Positions 40,240 through 49,133 of a DNA stretch of 64,000 nt are shown here, one piece after another. This stretch comes from DATFDN01 sp963756545 (GTDB taxonomy: Bacteria; Pseudomonadota; Alphaproteobacteria; Acetobacterales; Acetobacteraceae), in the NCBI GenBank assembly GCA_963756545.1, contig CAVWNY010000001.1, positions 990,652 through 1,054,651 on the forward strand, in the 5' to 3' direction. A model generated the notes under the pieces. It did no database searches. It worked only from the letters and a program-made list of their open reading frames with translations, and was not told the DNA's origin. The translations under genes were made by a program, and so were the position numbers. How positions within the stretch are numbered: position 1 is the first letter of the stretch; each line of letters starts with the position of its first letter.

Positions 40240-40805
40240 TGAAACCACAACTCGATCGGTTTGCCTGACGCCGAGGTCGGCAGCGCCGCCGTTACCAGTT
40301 CAGGCAAGTTTTTTTTGAACGCCTCTTGTGCGGCGGCATCCTTTTTCGGGTGATAGGGCCGCGGCTGCAGCCGGGTTAGGCCAAGTCGGCGCAGCAGTTT
40401 GCCCACGGTTCGTTCGTGCACCTCGACCGAATACCGATTGGCGATCACCAATCGCAGGTCTGCGCAGCGCCAACGAACGACCTTGTCGCGCTCGACATTC
40501 GGCCCTTCGATCGCCAGCTCCTTCAACTCCGCCATCTGCTCAGCCGTCAGCGCCGCCGGCCGACCTGGAATCGGGCGAGGCGCCAGTCCACCGACACCTT
40601 CGGCGTTGTAGCGATGAACCCAGGCACACAGCGTCTGCCGATCCATCCCGCTCGCCGTGGCCGCATCACCGCGCGACCTGCCTTCCAGAAGCATCGCCAT
40701 CCCCAGCAGCCGTCGCACCACGCGTCCATCCTGGGTCTTCGATGCCAGCCTGCGCAGCTCCACCGGAGATGTCTCCAGGCGTGTGATCTCCACCGCCTTG
40801 CCCAC
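40240..40805 (-). pseudogene. IS630-family transposase, N-terminal part fused to IS110
   Basis: MGKAVEITRLETSPVELRRL, then GDAATASGMDRQTLCAWVHR (HTH), GLAPRPIPGRPAALTAEQMA and GLTRLQPRPYHPKKDAAAQE, ending SGKPIELWFQ. From there translation runs straight into the IS110 5' end. Without the insertion the IS630 would be complete and undamaged, so the insertion is recent. Confidence 0.9.
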
Positions 40806-40875
40806 CCTTTAGCCCCCACAAATTGCCCGGGGCACAGAATCGAAGTCTCGCCGATTCGGGAATCCCGGAGGAGAG

Positions 40876-41393
40876 TCAAGGATTTCGGCGGCTGGTATAA
40901 GAGAGCACCTCTGCTTTTTGGCGATCGTCCAGAGAATCGTTCGTCCCGATCAGGTTTCCATATTCATCTTCATATGAGCCGCGCGGGTGTATCCCCTGAG
41001 TCAAGTTCTTAATGAATTCGGCGCAAAAGATCAGATAATCCATGCACACTCGGGCAAACGCACGGGAACGGGGTAATGCGCTACCTGCAGCGGAGTGTAA
41101 AATCGAACCGCGTCCCACACGAATGTAGGATTGCCTGTGTTCAACCAGCCGTTTCGGAGTCTCTCGAATTGGTCATTGACAGCCTTCTTCATCAGAGCCT
41201 GAAAAGGCAGCATGTCTTCCGGGGTCACAAGCGCCTCCGATGCGCGCTCCGATAGGAAGGCGACGGGGCAGCCCGTTCGGAGTTCCGGGCGTTCGGCGGC
41301 CAGACCTAGCCCCGTCGATAGAAGTCTATCGGAGCTCACGCACCCGATTCGGGTGAACAACTTCCGCGTGCGCTGCCCCATTTCCCGGGCCAC
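40876..41393 (-). pseudogene. unknown protein, one frameshift
   Basis: First frame: MAREMGQRTRKLFTRIGCVS, MLPFQALMKKAVNDQFERLR and PTFVWDAVRFYTPLQVA. After about 41080 it continues ALPRSRAFARVCMDYLIFCA and EFIKNLTQGIHPRGSYEDEY. The codon pattern suggests one real protein of about 170 residues. I do not recognise it. It lies between the IS630 and the integrase remnant of the satellite-like module. Confidence 0.4.
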
Positions 41394-41571
41394 TGTGTCA
41401 ACAGAGTCAACCGTGTCAGGCCGGGGCGATCACCCGAACGCTCGGAACGCTGGGAACGCTCATTCCACCAGTGGGTTTAGGCACTGGCACGGCGCGCGCC
41501 GTCACCCTCATCACCTCGACTCATAGGTGGATTAGCCGGATTAGGTGGGGAGCACCTCTGAAACTGCGTTT

Positions 41572-41700
41572 TCAGCCCGCCGCGCGCAGCGGCACCGCGC
41601 CGGCCGGCGGCTTGGCGCAGAACGCGGCCCAATCCGCCATCAGCACCGCGCGCTTGGCGAACAAGTCGCCGCGCGCATGGGATGCTGGTGGAAGCAGCCT
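41572..41700 (-). pseudogene. tyrosine integrase, C-terminal tail
   Basis: RGDLFAKRAVLMADWAAFCA followed by KPPAGAVPLRAAG resembles the tail of P4-type integrases, after the catalytic Tyr. Only about 40 codons remain. Its orientation and place fit an integrase once belonging to the AlpA-Toprim-DUF3987 element. Confidence 0.45.
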
Positions 41701-42021
41701 GGTCGGCAGCGGTGACGCCGGGTCTCCTGAGGGCCTTCTACGTCCGGGTGCAGGGCCGCAGGCAAGCAGGTCGCGGCCTTCGCACAAACCGTTCCATGAA
41801 CGAAGCTGCATTGCGCAAAGAGAAGCGCGCCGAAGACGCTATGCCTAACGCTGCTCGCCCCCGACATCATCGGTGTTTGCGCCGCCTGGCGGGTGATGCC
41901 GAACGGTCCGTTCACCGGCCATGCTTCCGCCGGCGGGGTGGAGGTCTACCTGACAAGATGTGCGGCTTGGGAAAGTAACCAATGTTGCCCTGTTCAGGAA
42001 GACGCTTCTAACATTCCGCGT
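41701..42021. other. no recognisable gene
   Basis: A plus-strand frame includes VMPNGPFTGHASAGGVEVYL, but no family is recognised. It is likely a junction of remnants. Confidence 0.3.
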
Positions 42022-42368
42022 TTAGCCCGTTTCCGCTCGGGTTATCACATCCAACGCCTCGTCAAGCGTGTCCGCCTCCTCCAGCCTCGCCCGACCCACC
42101 ACCAGTGCCAGCGGGATTGGGCCTTCGCGGCGCCGGCGGGGCGGTGGCAGCATGGACAGATGCGCGGACAGCAGCATCGGGTCGGTGAACAGGCGGCGCA
42201 CGCCTGTCGGTCCGGCGCCGCTCATCGCCGCCTGGTGCAGGTCGGTGGCGCGGCGCAGCACGGCAGGCGGGGCGGTCTCCTCAGGCGTGCGCAAAAGGCC
42301 CACGCGGCGTAGCGCGCGGCCGGTGGCGCGATGACCGGTCAAGAGCGCGAGCGGGATGGCGAGCAGGG
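42022..42368 (-). pseudogene. glucan glucosyltransferase H (OpgH/MdoH), C-terminal fragment
   Basis: IPLALLTGHRATGRALRRVG, LLRTPEETAPPAVLRRATDL, FTDPMLLSAHLSML and TLDEALDVITRAE match the cytoplasmic tail of OpgH, which makes periplasmic glucans. The membrane and transferase parts are absent. It abuts the truncated SIR2 gene on the other strand at about 42368. Confidence 0.65.
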
Positions 42369-42878
42369 ATATCCCGCGAAAATGCCAAGCTGCCCGATTT
42401 CTTCGGCCTCGCTCGGGCAGTTCTGGCCAAACTCCGGGCACTCCCAGACAGCCCTGCCAGTAAACTGGTCGAAGCATCGAAAAATCTCGGGGCGATTTCC
42501 GGCGTCGGCTCTGTCATCGCCGCCGACCGGATTTTTGGAGTGCTGGAGCGGGATTTTTCCGTTCCGGACATCGAGCGCGCCGTCGGCGACGTTCTCCGCC
42601 CTCCAGCCGATGTGGACCTTCGGGCGCACCAAATTCTGCTCGACCTCTGCCGCAACACGGACGGAAAGGTCCGCCTTATCACAATCAATTTCGATCTTCT
42701 GTTCGAAGCGGCCGCCCCGAAGGCCACCGTCTGGACGCCGGCACGCCTGCCGCAATTCCGGGAGATCGCCAGTTTCGACGGCATCGTTCATCTCCACGGC
42801 GTATTCGATGGTGCCTACCAAAAGCTCCGTTGGAGGAAGCTTTGTCCTATCGAGCGCCGAGTTCGGCCGCGCCTATCC
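42369..42878 (+). pseudogene. SIR2-DUF4020 defence protein, first part
   Basis: In one frame: KLPDFFGLARAVLAKLRALP, VIAADRIFGVLERDFSVPDI, ILLDLCRNTDGKVRLITINF-D, SFDGIVHLHGVFDGAYQ, ending SSAEFGRAY. INFD and HLHG are the NAD-site motifs of SIR2-like NADases. The first beta-alpha unit with GAGxS is missing, so the gene is 5'-truncated as well. It is cut after GRAY by the IS block and continues at 47359 with LAEGWATGF. Members of this group are antiphage effectors that deplete NAD; that role is by family only. Confidence 0.72.
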
Positions 42879-42905
42879 AGTGTCCTGAACCAGAAGTCCG
42901 CCACG

Positions 42906-43784
42906 TCATATCGATGTGGTGTTGTAGATGCAGAAGCGCTCGATGGCGGCGAGGATGTCGTCGGCGGACTTGACCCAGCGAAAGGCCTTCGGCTCGGCGT
43001 TATGTTTGTCAAGAAAGGCTGTGATCGCTGCTTCGAGTTCCGCGACGCTGCGATGAACGCCACGCCGGATCGGCTTTTCGGTGAGCAGGGCAAAGAAGCG
43101 CTCGACTTGGTTCAAACAGGAACTGCTGGTCGGGGTCAGGTGCACATGCCAGCGCCGCCGCTTTGCCAGCCAGTTGCGGATCAGCGCGGTCTTGTGCGTG
43201 GCATAGTTGTCCCAGATCAGATGCACGTCGAGATCGTGCGGCACGCGCGCTTCGATCTCATCGAGGAAGTGCCGGAACTCTGTGGCACGATGGCGCGGAT
43301 AGCACTGGCCAATCACCTGACCGGTGGCGATGTCGAGCGCGGCGAACAGCGACGTCGTTCCGTGTCGGGCATAGTCATGGCTGCGCCGCTCCGACTGACC
43401 AGGCCGCATCGGAAACACCGGTTGGCTGCGATCAAGCGCCTGGATCTGCGACTTCTCATCCACGCAGAGCACCAAGGCGTGCTCCGGTGGCGCCACATAT
43501 AGCCCGACGACGTCGGTGCGGGTGATCACCGCTTCGACCCGGGCGTCTTCGATTGTGCGCGGGGTGCCCGGTCGCAGTTCGTCACGCAGTCCCTCGACCC
43601 GCTGGGCGAGGAAGCGCCGGCGCCACTTGCCGACCGTCATGGCATGCACGCCAAGCTGGCGGCTCACCGCCTTGTTCTCCAGCCCGTCAGCGCAAGCCAG
43701 AATGATCCGTGCGCGCTGGGCCAGCGCTTGCGCGGTGGTAGCGTCCGAGGACGTGGTGGAACGTATGGCCCGCCCCGTCCGCAA
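42906..43784 (-). CDS. IS630-family transposase with in-frame deletion
   Basis: 292 residues without a stop, but about 60 residues shorter than relatives. TIEDARVEAVITRT runs straight into DVVGLYVAPPEHALVLCVDE, so the linker between the HTH and catalytic domains is gone. The DDE residues remain: VLCVDEKSQIQALDR, HLIWDNYATHK, CLNQVERFFALLTEKPIRRG. The usual Trp before LNQVE is Cys here. It is probably inactive, but it could still bind ends if the HTH is intact. Confidence 0.82.
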   Translation of the reverse strand: MRTGRAIRSTTSSDATTAQALAQRARIILACADGLENKAVSRQLGVHAMTVGKWRRRFLAQRVEGLRDELRPGTPRTIEDARVEAVITRTDVVGLYVAPPEHALVLCVDEKSQIQALDRSQPVFPMRPGQSERRSHDYARHGTTSLFAALDIATGQVIGQCYPRHRATEFRHFLDEIEARVPHDLDVHLIWDNYATHKTALIRNWLAKRRRWHVHLTPTSSSCLNQVERFFALLTEKPIRRGVHRSVAELEAAITAFLDKHNAEPKAFRWVKSADDILAAIERFCIYNTTSI

Positions 43785-44020
43785 GTGGTTTGTGCGATCC
43801 GGACCGAGCAGTCTGCGCCAACGTATCCGGTCTCAGGGCACAGCCCTGGCCAAGATGGAGCTCCGCACGTCCTGGTCCTCATAAATTCGGCGGCGTCGCA
43901 GCGCCGTTTCCACCACCAGGATTCCAGCACGCCGATCAACTGTCAGGCCATCTCGCTTCCACCACCCGCAGACCTCCTCAGCCGTTCGCGCCGGGTCAGC
44001 GCGCTCGACTGATTCTTTGG

Positions 44021-45052
44021 CTACGTCGATGCCATTGCAGCCTTGATCTCGAATTTCTGGCCACTTCGCAGCACCGCCCAGGCAATCCGAGCCAGCTTGT
44101 TGGCCAGTGCCACCACGGCGACATTGACGTGCGCCCGCGCGAGCAGGCCACGCAGCCACGCGCCGAGCGGCGTCACGCTCCTGGACAACGACGGCAGGGC
44201 CGCGCGGGCGCCGTGGATCAGCAGCTTGCGCAGATACACGTTGCCTCGCTTGCTGATGCCCCGCAGCCGCGGCTTGCCGCCTGTGGTGAACTGCTTCGGC
44301 ACCAGCCCAAGCCACGCCGCCAGATCCCGGCCACGGTTGAACGTCTCGGCACGGCCGACCGCTGCCGCCAACGCCGTCGCGTTCAGCACGCCGATGCCCG
44401 GGATCGTCGCCAGCAGGCGGGAGGTCTCGTCATCGCGGGCCTGCGCCGCGAACTCGTCATCGAGCAACGCGATGCGCCGGTCCAGCTCGCGCCACTCCGC
44501 CCGCATGTCGTTGACCAGTGTTCGGACCCGCGGGCTGAGCGGCACTTCCTCCTCGGCCATCAGCGCGTCCAGCTGCAGCTCCAGCTTGCGCCGCCCTTGG
44601 GGGACGACGATGCCGCGCTCGAGAAGCACGCCCCGCAGTTGATTGATTAGCGCCGTCCGCTGACCTACCAACCGATCGCGGGCGCGGTGCAGTGATTGCA
44701 TATCGAGCTGCACCTCTCTCTTGAGCTCGACGAACCGCATGGTCGGCCGCGTTGCCGCCTCGGCGATCGCCTCCGCGTCCCGGTCATCGTTCTTCTGCGC
44801 CTTGACGTAGGGCTGCACGTATTCCGGCGACATCAGCCTGACTTCGTGGCCATGGCCCTGGAGCACGCGGCCGAGGTGGTGCGCGCCGCAGCACGCCTCC
44901 ATCGCCACCACGCACGCCGGCAGTCCTGCCGCGAGCTTGACCAAGCTGTCCCGGTGCATGCGTCGCCGCAGGACGATACGCCCCGTCGTATCCATCCCCG
45001 CCACGCTGCAGCTGTTCTTGCCCAAGTCGATCCCCAGCACCGCGATCTGCAT
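44021..45052 (-). CDS. IS110-family (IS1111-like) transposase, intact
   Basis: 343 residues from MQIAVLGIDLGKNSCSVAGM, where homologues start. DEDD site: GIDLGKNS, VAMEACCGAHHLG, KNDDRDAEAIAEAATRPTM. The C-terminal domain has SRLLATIPGIGVLNATALAA, DLAAWLGLVPKQFTTGGKPR and GISKRGNVYLRKLLIHGARA with the Ser. It is full length and undamaged. A longer in-frame start at 45160 exists but adds unlikely sequence. It lies in the IS block within the SIR2-DUF4020 gene. Confidence 0.9.
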   Translation of the reverse strand: MQIAVLGIDLGKNSCSVAGMDTTGRIVLRRRMHRDSLVKLAAGLPACVVAMEACCGAHHLGRVLQGHGHEVRLMSPEYVQPYVKAQKNDDRDAEAIAEAATRPTMRFVELKREVQLDMQSLHRARDRLVGQRTALINQLRGVLLERGIVVPQGRRKLELQLDALMAEEEVPLSPRVRTLVNDMRAEWRELDRRIALLDDEFAAQARDDETSRLLATIPGIGVLNATALAAAVGRAETFNRGRDLAAWLGLVPKQFTTGGKPRLRGISKRGNVYLRKLLIHGARAALPSLSRSVTPLGAWLRGLLARAHVNVAVVALANKLARIAWAVLRSGQKFEIKAAMAST

Positions 45053-45217
45053 CGATCCAATCCTCATCCCCGGTTGCTCTGCCAGCGTAGTCCGGCAGAG
45101 AAGAGGGGCGGGCCATTCCATAAATTCGGAGTCCACGACGGTGTAGGTGGAGGTGGCCATCGGATCGGCCGGCTAGGGTGGAGTTGCGAGACTTCAACCT
45201 GATGCCAGGAGAACCCG

Positions 45218-45838
45218 ATGACCGAGGACAGATTACCGCTGGCCGAGTTGCTGGCCAAAGCCGGAGATGGCGACTTCCTGCGCAGCGTGGCCGAGGCCGT
45301 GGTGCAGCTGCTGATGGAGACGGACGTGGAGGGGCGGATCGGCGCCGGGCGGCATGAGCGGTCCGGCGAGCGCATCACCTATCGGAATGGCTATCGAGAC
45401 AGGACGCTCGATACCCGCCTCGGCGGTCTGCAACTGCAAATCCCCAAGTTGCGGCAGGGCAGCTACTTCCCGCCCTTCCTGGAGCCCCGCAAAACCTCGG
45501 AGAAGGCCCTCGTCGCGGTGATCCAGGAGGCGCCTGGGGTCAGCGGCGTCTCGACCCGGCGGGTGGACGACCTCGTGCAGGCGATGGGGCTTTCGGGCAT
45601 CGGCAAGAGCACCGTCAGCAAGCTGTGCAAGGACATCGATGACCGCGTCAATGCCTTCCTCGATCGCCCCCTTGTCGGCGAATGGCCGTATCTCTGGCTG
45701 GACGCCACCTACCTCAAGCAGCGCGAGGGCGGACGGATCGTCTCCGTCGCCGCGATAATCGCTGTGGCCGACAACACCGAGGGTAAGCGCGAGATCGTCG
45801 GCCTGCACATCGGCCCGTCCGAGGCCGATGGGGTGGAT
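45218..45838 (+). pseudogene. IS256-family transposase, N-terminal half
   Basis: MTEDRLPLAELLAKAGDGDF, SVAEAVVQLLMETDVEGRIG, then the same MGLSGIGKSTVSKLCKDIDD as copy 1 and LVGEWPYLWLDATYLKQREG (first Asp). It ends at LHIGPSEA, where an IS110 begins. Up to there it is undamaged, unlike the copy at 24896. An AGGAGA Shine-Dalgarno stands 8 nt before the ATG. Confidence 0.87.
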
Positions 45839-45905
45839 GGCCCCTGACCGGCATCGTCGTGCCAAGGTGGGAGCTGTCGAGCACACCACGAGGAGGCCAT
45901 CCGCC

Positions 45906-46556
45906 ATGCAGGTTGCCACGATCGGCGTCGATCTCGCCAAGCACGTCTTCCAGATCCATGGTGTTGGACCGGACGGAGCCGTGATTCTGCGCCAGAAGCT
46001 GCGCCGGGCACAGGTCATCGGGTTCTTCGCCAAGCTGTCACCGTGCCTGGTGGGCATGGAGGCGTGCGGAACCGCGCACCATTGGGCACGCGAGATTCGG
46101 GCGCTCGGGCACGATGTGCGCCTCATGCCCGCGCACTACGTCAAGGCCTACGTCAAGCGCGGCAAGAACGACGCGGCCGACGCCGAGGCGATCTGCGAGG
46201 CCGTGACCAGGCCGAGCATGCGCTTCGTCGCGGTCAAGTCCAAGGAGCAGCAGGCGGCTCTCGTGATGCACCGGACGCGTGAGCTGCTCGTCCGCCAGCG
46301 CACCCAAGCCGTCAACGCGCTGCGCGGGCTTCTGGCGGAGTTCGGTATCTGCGAGCCGCAGGGCATCTGGCACATCGGGCGGCTGCGAGCGCACCTGGAG
46401 GAGGACACCGTCCCCGATCCTGCCCGCACAGTGCTTGCGCTGCTCGTCGAGCAGCTCGACGACCTCGAGAGGCGGATCAACAAGGTCGATGCCGAGATCC
46501 TGGCATGGCACCGAGCCAATCCCATCAGCAAGCGCCTGGCCGCGATTCTCCCGGAC
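45906..46556 (+). pseudogene. IS110-family transposase, 3'-truncated
   Basis: MQVATIGVDLAKHVFQIHGV, GMEACGTAHHWAREIRALGH and GKNDAADAEAICEAVTRPSM carry the DEDD site. VNALRGLLAEFGICEPQGIW and WHRANPISKRLAAI follow, where the gene stops against an IS630 fragment at about 46556. The C-terminal Ser domain is lost. The longer plus-strand frame that continues to 47312 is antisense IS630 sequence, not protein. Confidence 0.85.
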
Positions 46557-47268
46557 GCTGGCGGGCTTGTGCGCCGGCAGGTTGTCCATGACGACGACCT
46601 CGCCGGGACGCAGCGTCGGCACCAGCACCTGCTCGACATAGGCCTCGAAGGCGTCCCGGTTCATCGGTCCGTCCAGGATCATGGGGGCCGTCATGCCGCC
46701 AAGCCGGAGGGCGCCTGTGAAGGTCGTGGTCTTCCAGTGCCCGTGCGGAACGGCGCCGCGACACCGCTCGCCGCGCTTGGTGCGGCCGCGCATCCGCGCC
46801 ATCTTGGTCGAGGCACCGGTTTCGTCGATGAAGACCAGGCGTTCGGGATCAAGGTCCGGTTGCGCATCGAACCAGGCCTGCCGCCGTGCGGCGACGTCCT
46901 GCTCGCTGGCGTGCGCGGTTTTTTTGATGGTGATGCCGTCGCGATCCAGGAACCGCCAGATTGTGCTGGACGCGAACGAGGCACAGTGCTCGCGCCGGAG
47001 CATCTCGGCCAGCTCGACCAGAGTGATGTCCACCCGCGCCTCGATCGCACCGACGATGACGTCGCGATAGGCCTCGATGCGGTGCGACCGCTAATCGCCG
47101 CCTTTCGGGCCGCGCGGCAGTTGCCCCCTACATTCGGAACTCGCGAACCCAGCGTATGGCGGTCGCCACGCCGACGGCGAACCGCTCCGAGGCAGCACGC
47201 CGTGACATACCGCTTTCGACCGCACCGATCAGGCGGACGCGCAGGTCCCGGGATAAGGTTTTCGCCAT
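46557..47268 (-). pseudogene. IS630-family transposase, 3'-truncated with stop codons
   Basis: MAKTLSRDLRVRLIGAVESG, RFAVGVATAIRWVREFR, then a frame change, EAYRDVIVGAIEARVDITLV, RLVFIDETGASTKMARMRGR (first Asp) and GEVVVMDNLPAHKPASVRE (second Asp). The Glu part is missing because the gene abuts the IS110 at 46556. A TAG near 47090 and the shift near 47140 also disable it. Confidence 0.82.
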
Positions 47269-47358
47269 GCTCGCTGGCCCCCTCGTCCAGCCAGCATGGT
47301 GAACCACAATAGCGCCGCGTCGGGGAATCCCCCCGAGTTGGTTCGCTCGGATTACGCT

Positions 47359-48817
47359 CTAGCCGAGGGATGGGCCACGGGTTTCATTCGCAATGTCATG
47401 GACAACTATCGCATCATTTTCGTCGGCTACGCGGCCGACGATCCGCCCGTGCAATATCTCCTCGAGGCTTTAAGTCGGAGCGCCTACTCTAACCCGTCAC
47501 GCCTCTATGCTTTTCAACCGGCCGCCCAGACGAAGCAAAAGCTCTCTGGTCGCAAAAGGGCGTTACCGCGGTTGCCTACGATTCAACCCACGGACATGCT
47601 CCGCTTTGGAACACACTCAGCGCGTGGGCGGAACGCGCCAGGAATCCAGCAAGATGGCAGCGGAGACTTCTGCGGTGAGGCGAGAAAGGTCCCCCAGCGC
47701 TCCAACCCCACGAGCGGGGACAAGTCGTTCACTCGCCATGACCGAGGAGGACGCGCGGGCCATCGCAAAGTCTGCCCTCCCCGCCTCCTGGCTTTGCACT
47801 TTCGACCCGACAATGCGCTACGCGCGCCCGACCCGGGCAAACTTCGTGGAAGAGGATTCGCCGTCCATAGATCCGCTTCGGCCGCCGACAGCCGCAAGCA
47901 CAAGGCCTGGGCGACACACGAACGCATCGAATGGCTACGCCAGGGAGGCTGCGCTATCAGCGAGAAGCTCGACCGCGGGGCCCAACGGCTTGCGGCGCTG
48001 CTCCCCGAAGCTGCGAAGGAGGCGGCGGTGCATGCTGCTGATTCACGGGACAGCCGCGGCGGATTAGTCATCACCGACACATCCTTCGGAAATGTCGATG
48101 CGGTTCCTATCGCGGACCTGATTTCGTGGGCCATCTAAGGGCGGGGCCGGACGTGGGGCGTGCTCAAGGAATTTGATCCTCTAGCCGGACTTTCCGACAG
48201 GTGCCCGGTGCGCCTGCTTGCGAGGGAAGGATGTCAGTTCGGCGTGGACGGATTTCCTCCAGAGCAACGCGCGCCGAACGGACAAGCCGGGGCTCGCAGC
48301 GCTCATCGCCAGGCGGCTCGCCGCACTACCTCTGGCCGGGATTGTGCGGCCGGCAAGCTATTGGCTCGAAAGCGCGCACAAGCTTCTCTTAGAACGAGAC
48401 TGTGAAGCTTTCGGGATCATTTCAGGCAAACTGGTCGACGCACTTGCTGCCAACCCCGCGCCCGAGGGCGCTGGAGAGAAGCGTAGGTGGCCCGACGAAG
48501 CAGTCGGTTCCGCCGCCGGCCATCTTTGCGATGCGCTGTTCGGTGACCCTCTCCTCCCGGAGATGAAAGGCAATGAGCCTTTGCCTGAGGCGTGGATTGC
48601 TATGGCTACCCGGGTTCTCTCTCTCCCCGGAAATCATCGACGGTTCAGTCTCGTGATCTTCGCGCAGCGCCTCGCGTGGCTGCATTTTCATGCGGGAGAG
48701 TGGTGCGAACAGTTCGTGCTCTCCGCACTCGACGAGGATGACGCCAGCCGGGATGCGATGCTCGCAGGTTTCTTCCTGCGTCGGCCGCGACGCCCGGTTC
48801 CGGAGCGTCAACTGTAG
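47359..48817 (+). pseudogene. SIR2-DUF4020 defence protein, second part
   Basis: LAEGWATGFIRNVMDNYRII and FVGYAADDPPVQYLLEALSR complete the SIR2 domain begun at 42369. The DUF4020-like C-terminal region follows in changing frames: WLCTFDPTMRYARPTRANFV, EEDSPSIDP, then KLDRGAQRLAALLPEAAKEA, SNARRTDKPGLAALIARRLA and ALPLAGIVRPASYWLESAHK, ending ASRDAMLAGFFLR. The family is usually over 1,000 residues; here the C-terminus is cut at about 48817. Besides the IS block there are at least four frame changes, so the system is dead. It converges on the intact SIR2 gene at 49134. Confidence 0.7.
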
Positions 48818-49133
48818 CACGCGGATGACCGACATTTTCGCGAAGCCGTAGACGCTGATCGGAGATGAGAGTCCGGTTCCGGGTACTGCGCCGGGCTGCT
48901 TGAGGGACCGGCTTGGGTCGAGAGCCGCCAAGCGTGGGCTGCCGCCCCGACATCCGCTTTCCCGGATGCCGCCGAAAAGCGGACCGGCTGCTTTCGGCCA
49001 GATCCAGTCAAGCCGATTTGCGCCCACAGCGGTCGCTTAAGCTGACGAGGTTCAATTACCGAAAGCGGACGTAAACGCATAAACGTGCCCGGCGGTCCTC
49101 GGCTGTCGTGGATGGGAAGCAGCCATCGCAGGG
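48818..49133. other. spacer with AAGCGGAC-type motifs
   Basis: It contains CATCCGCTTTC (48951), GAAAAGCGGACC (48974) and GAAAGCGGACGT (49061), fragments of the repeat family described at 50846. No gene is supported. Confidence 0.5.

Noticed and set aside
45828..47312. A 494-codon plus-strand frame as one protein
   Set aside because: Only the first part to about 46556 is IS110 transposase; the rest is the antisense of an IS630 fragment.
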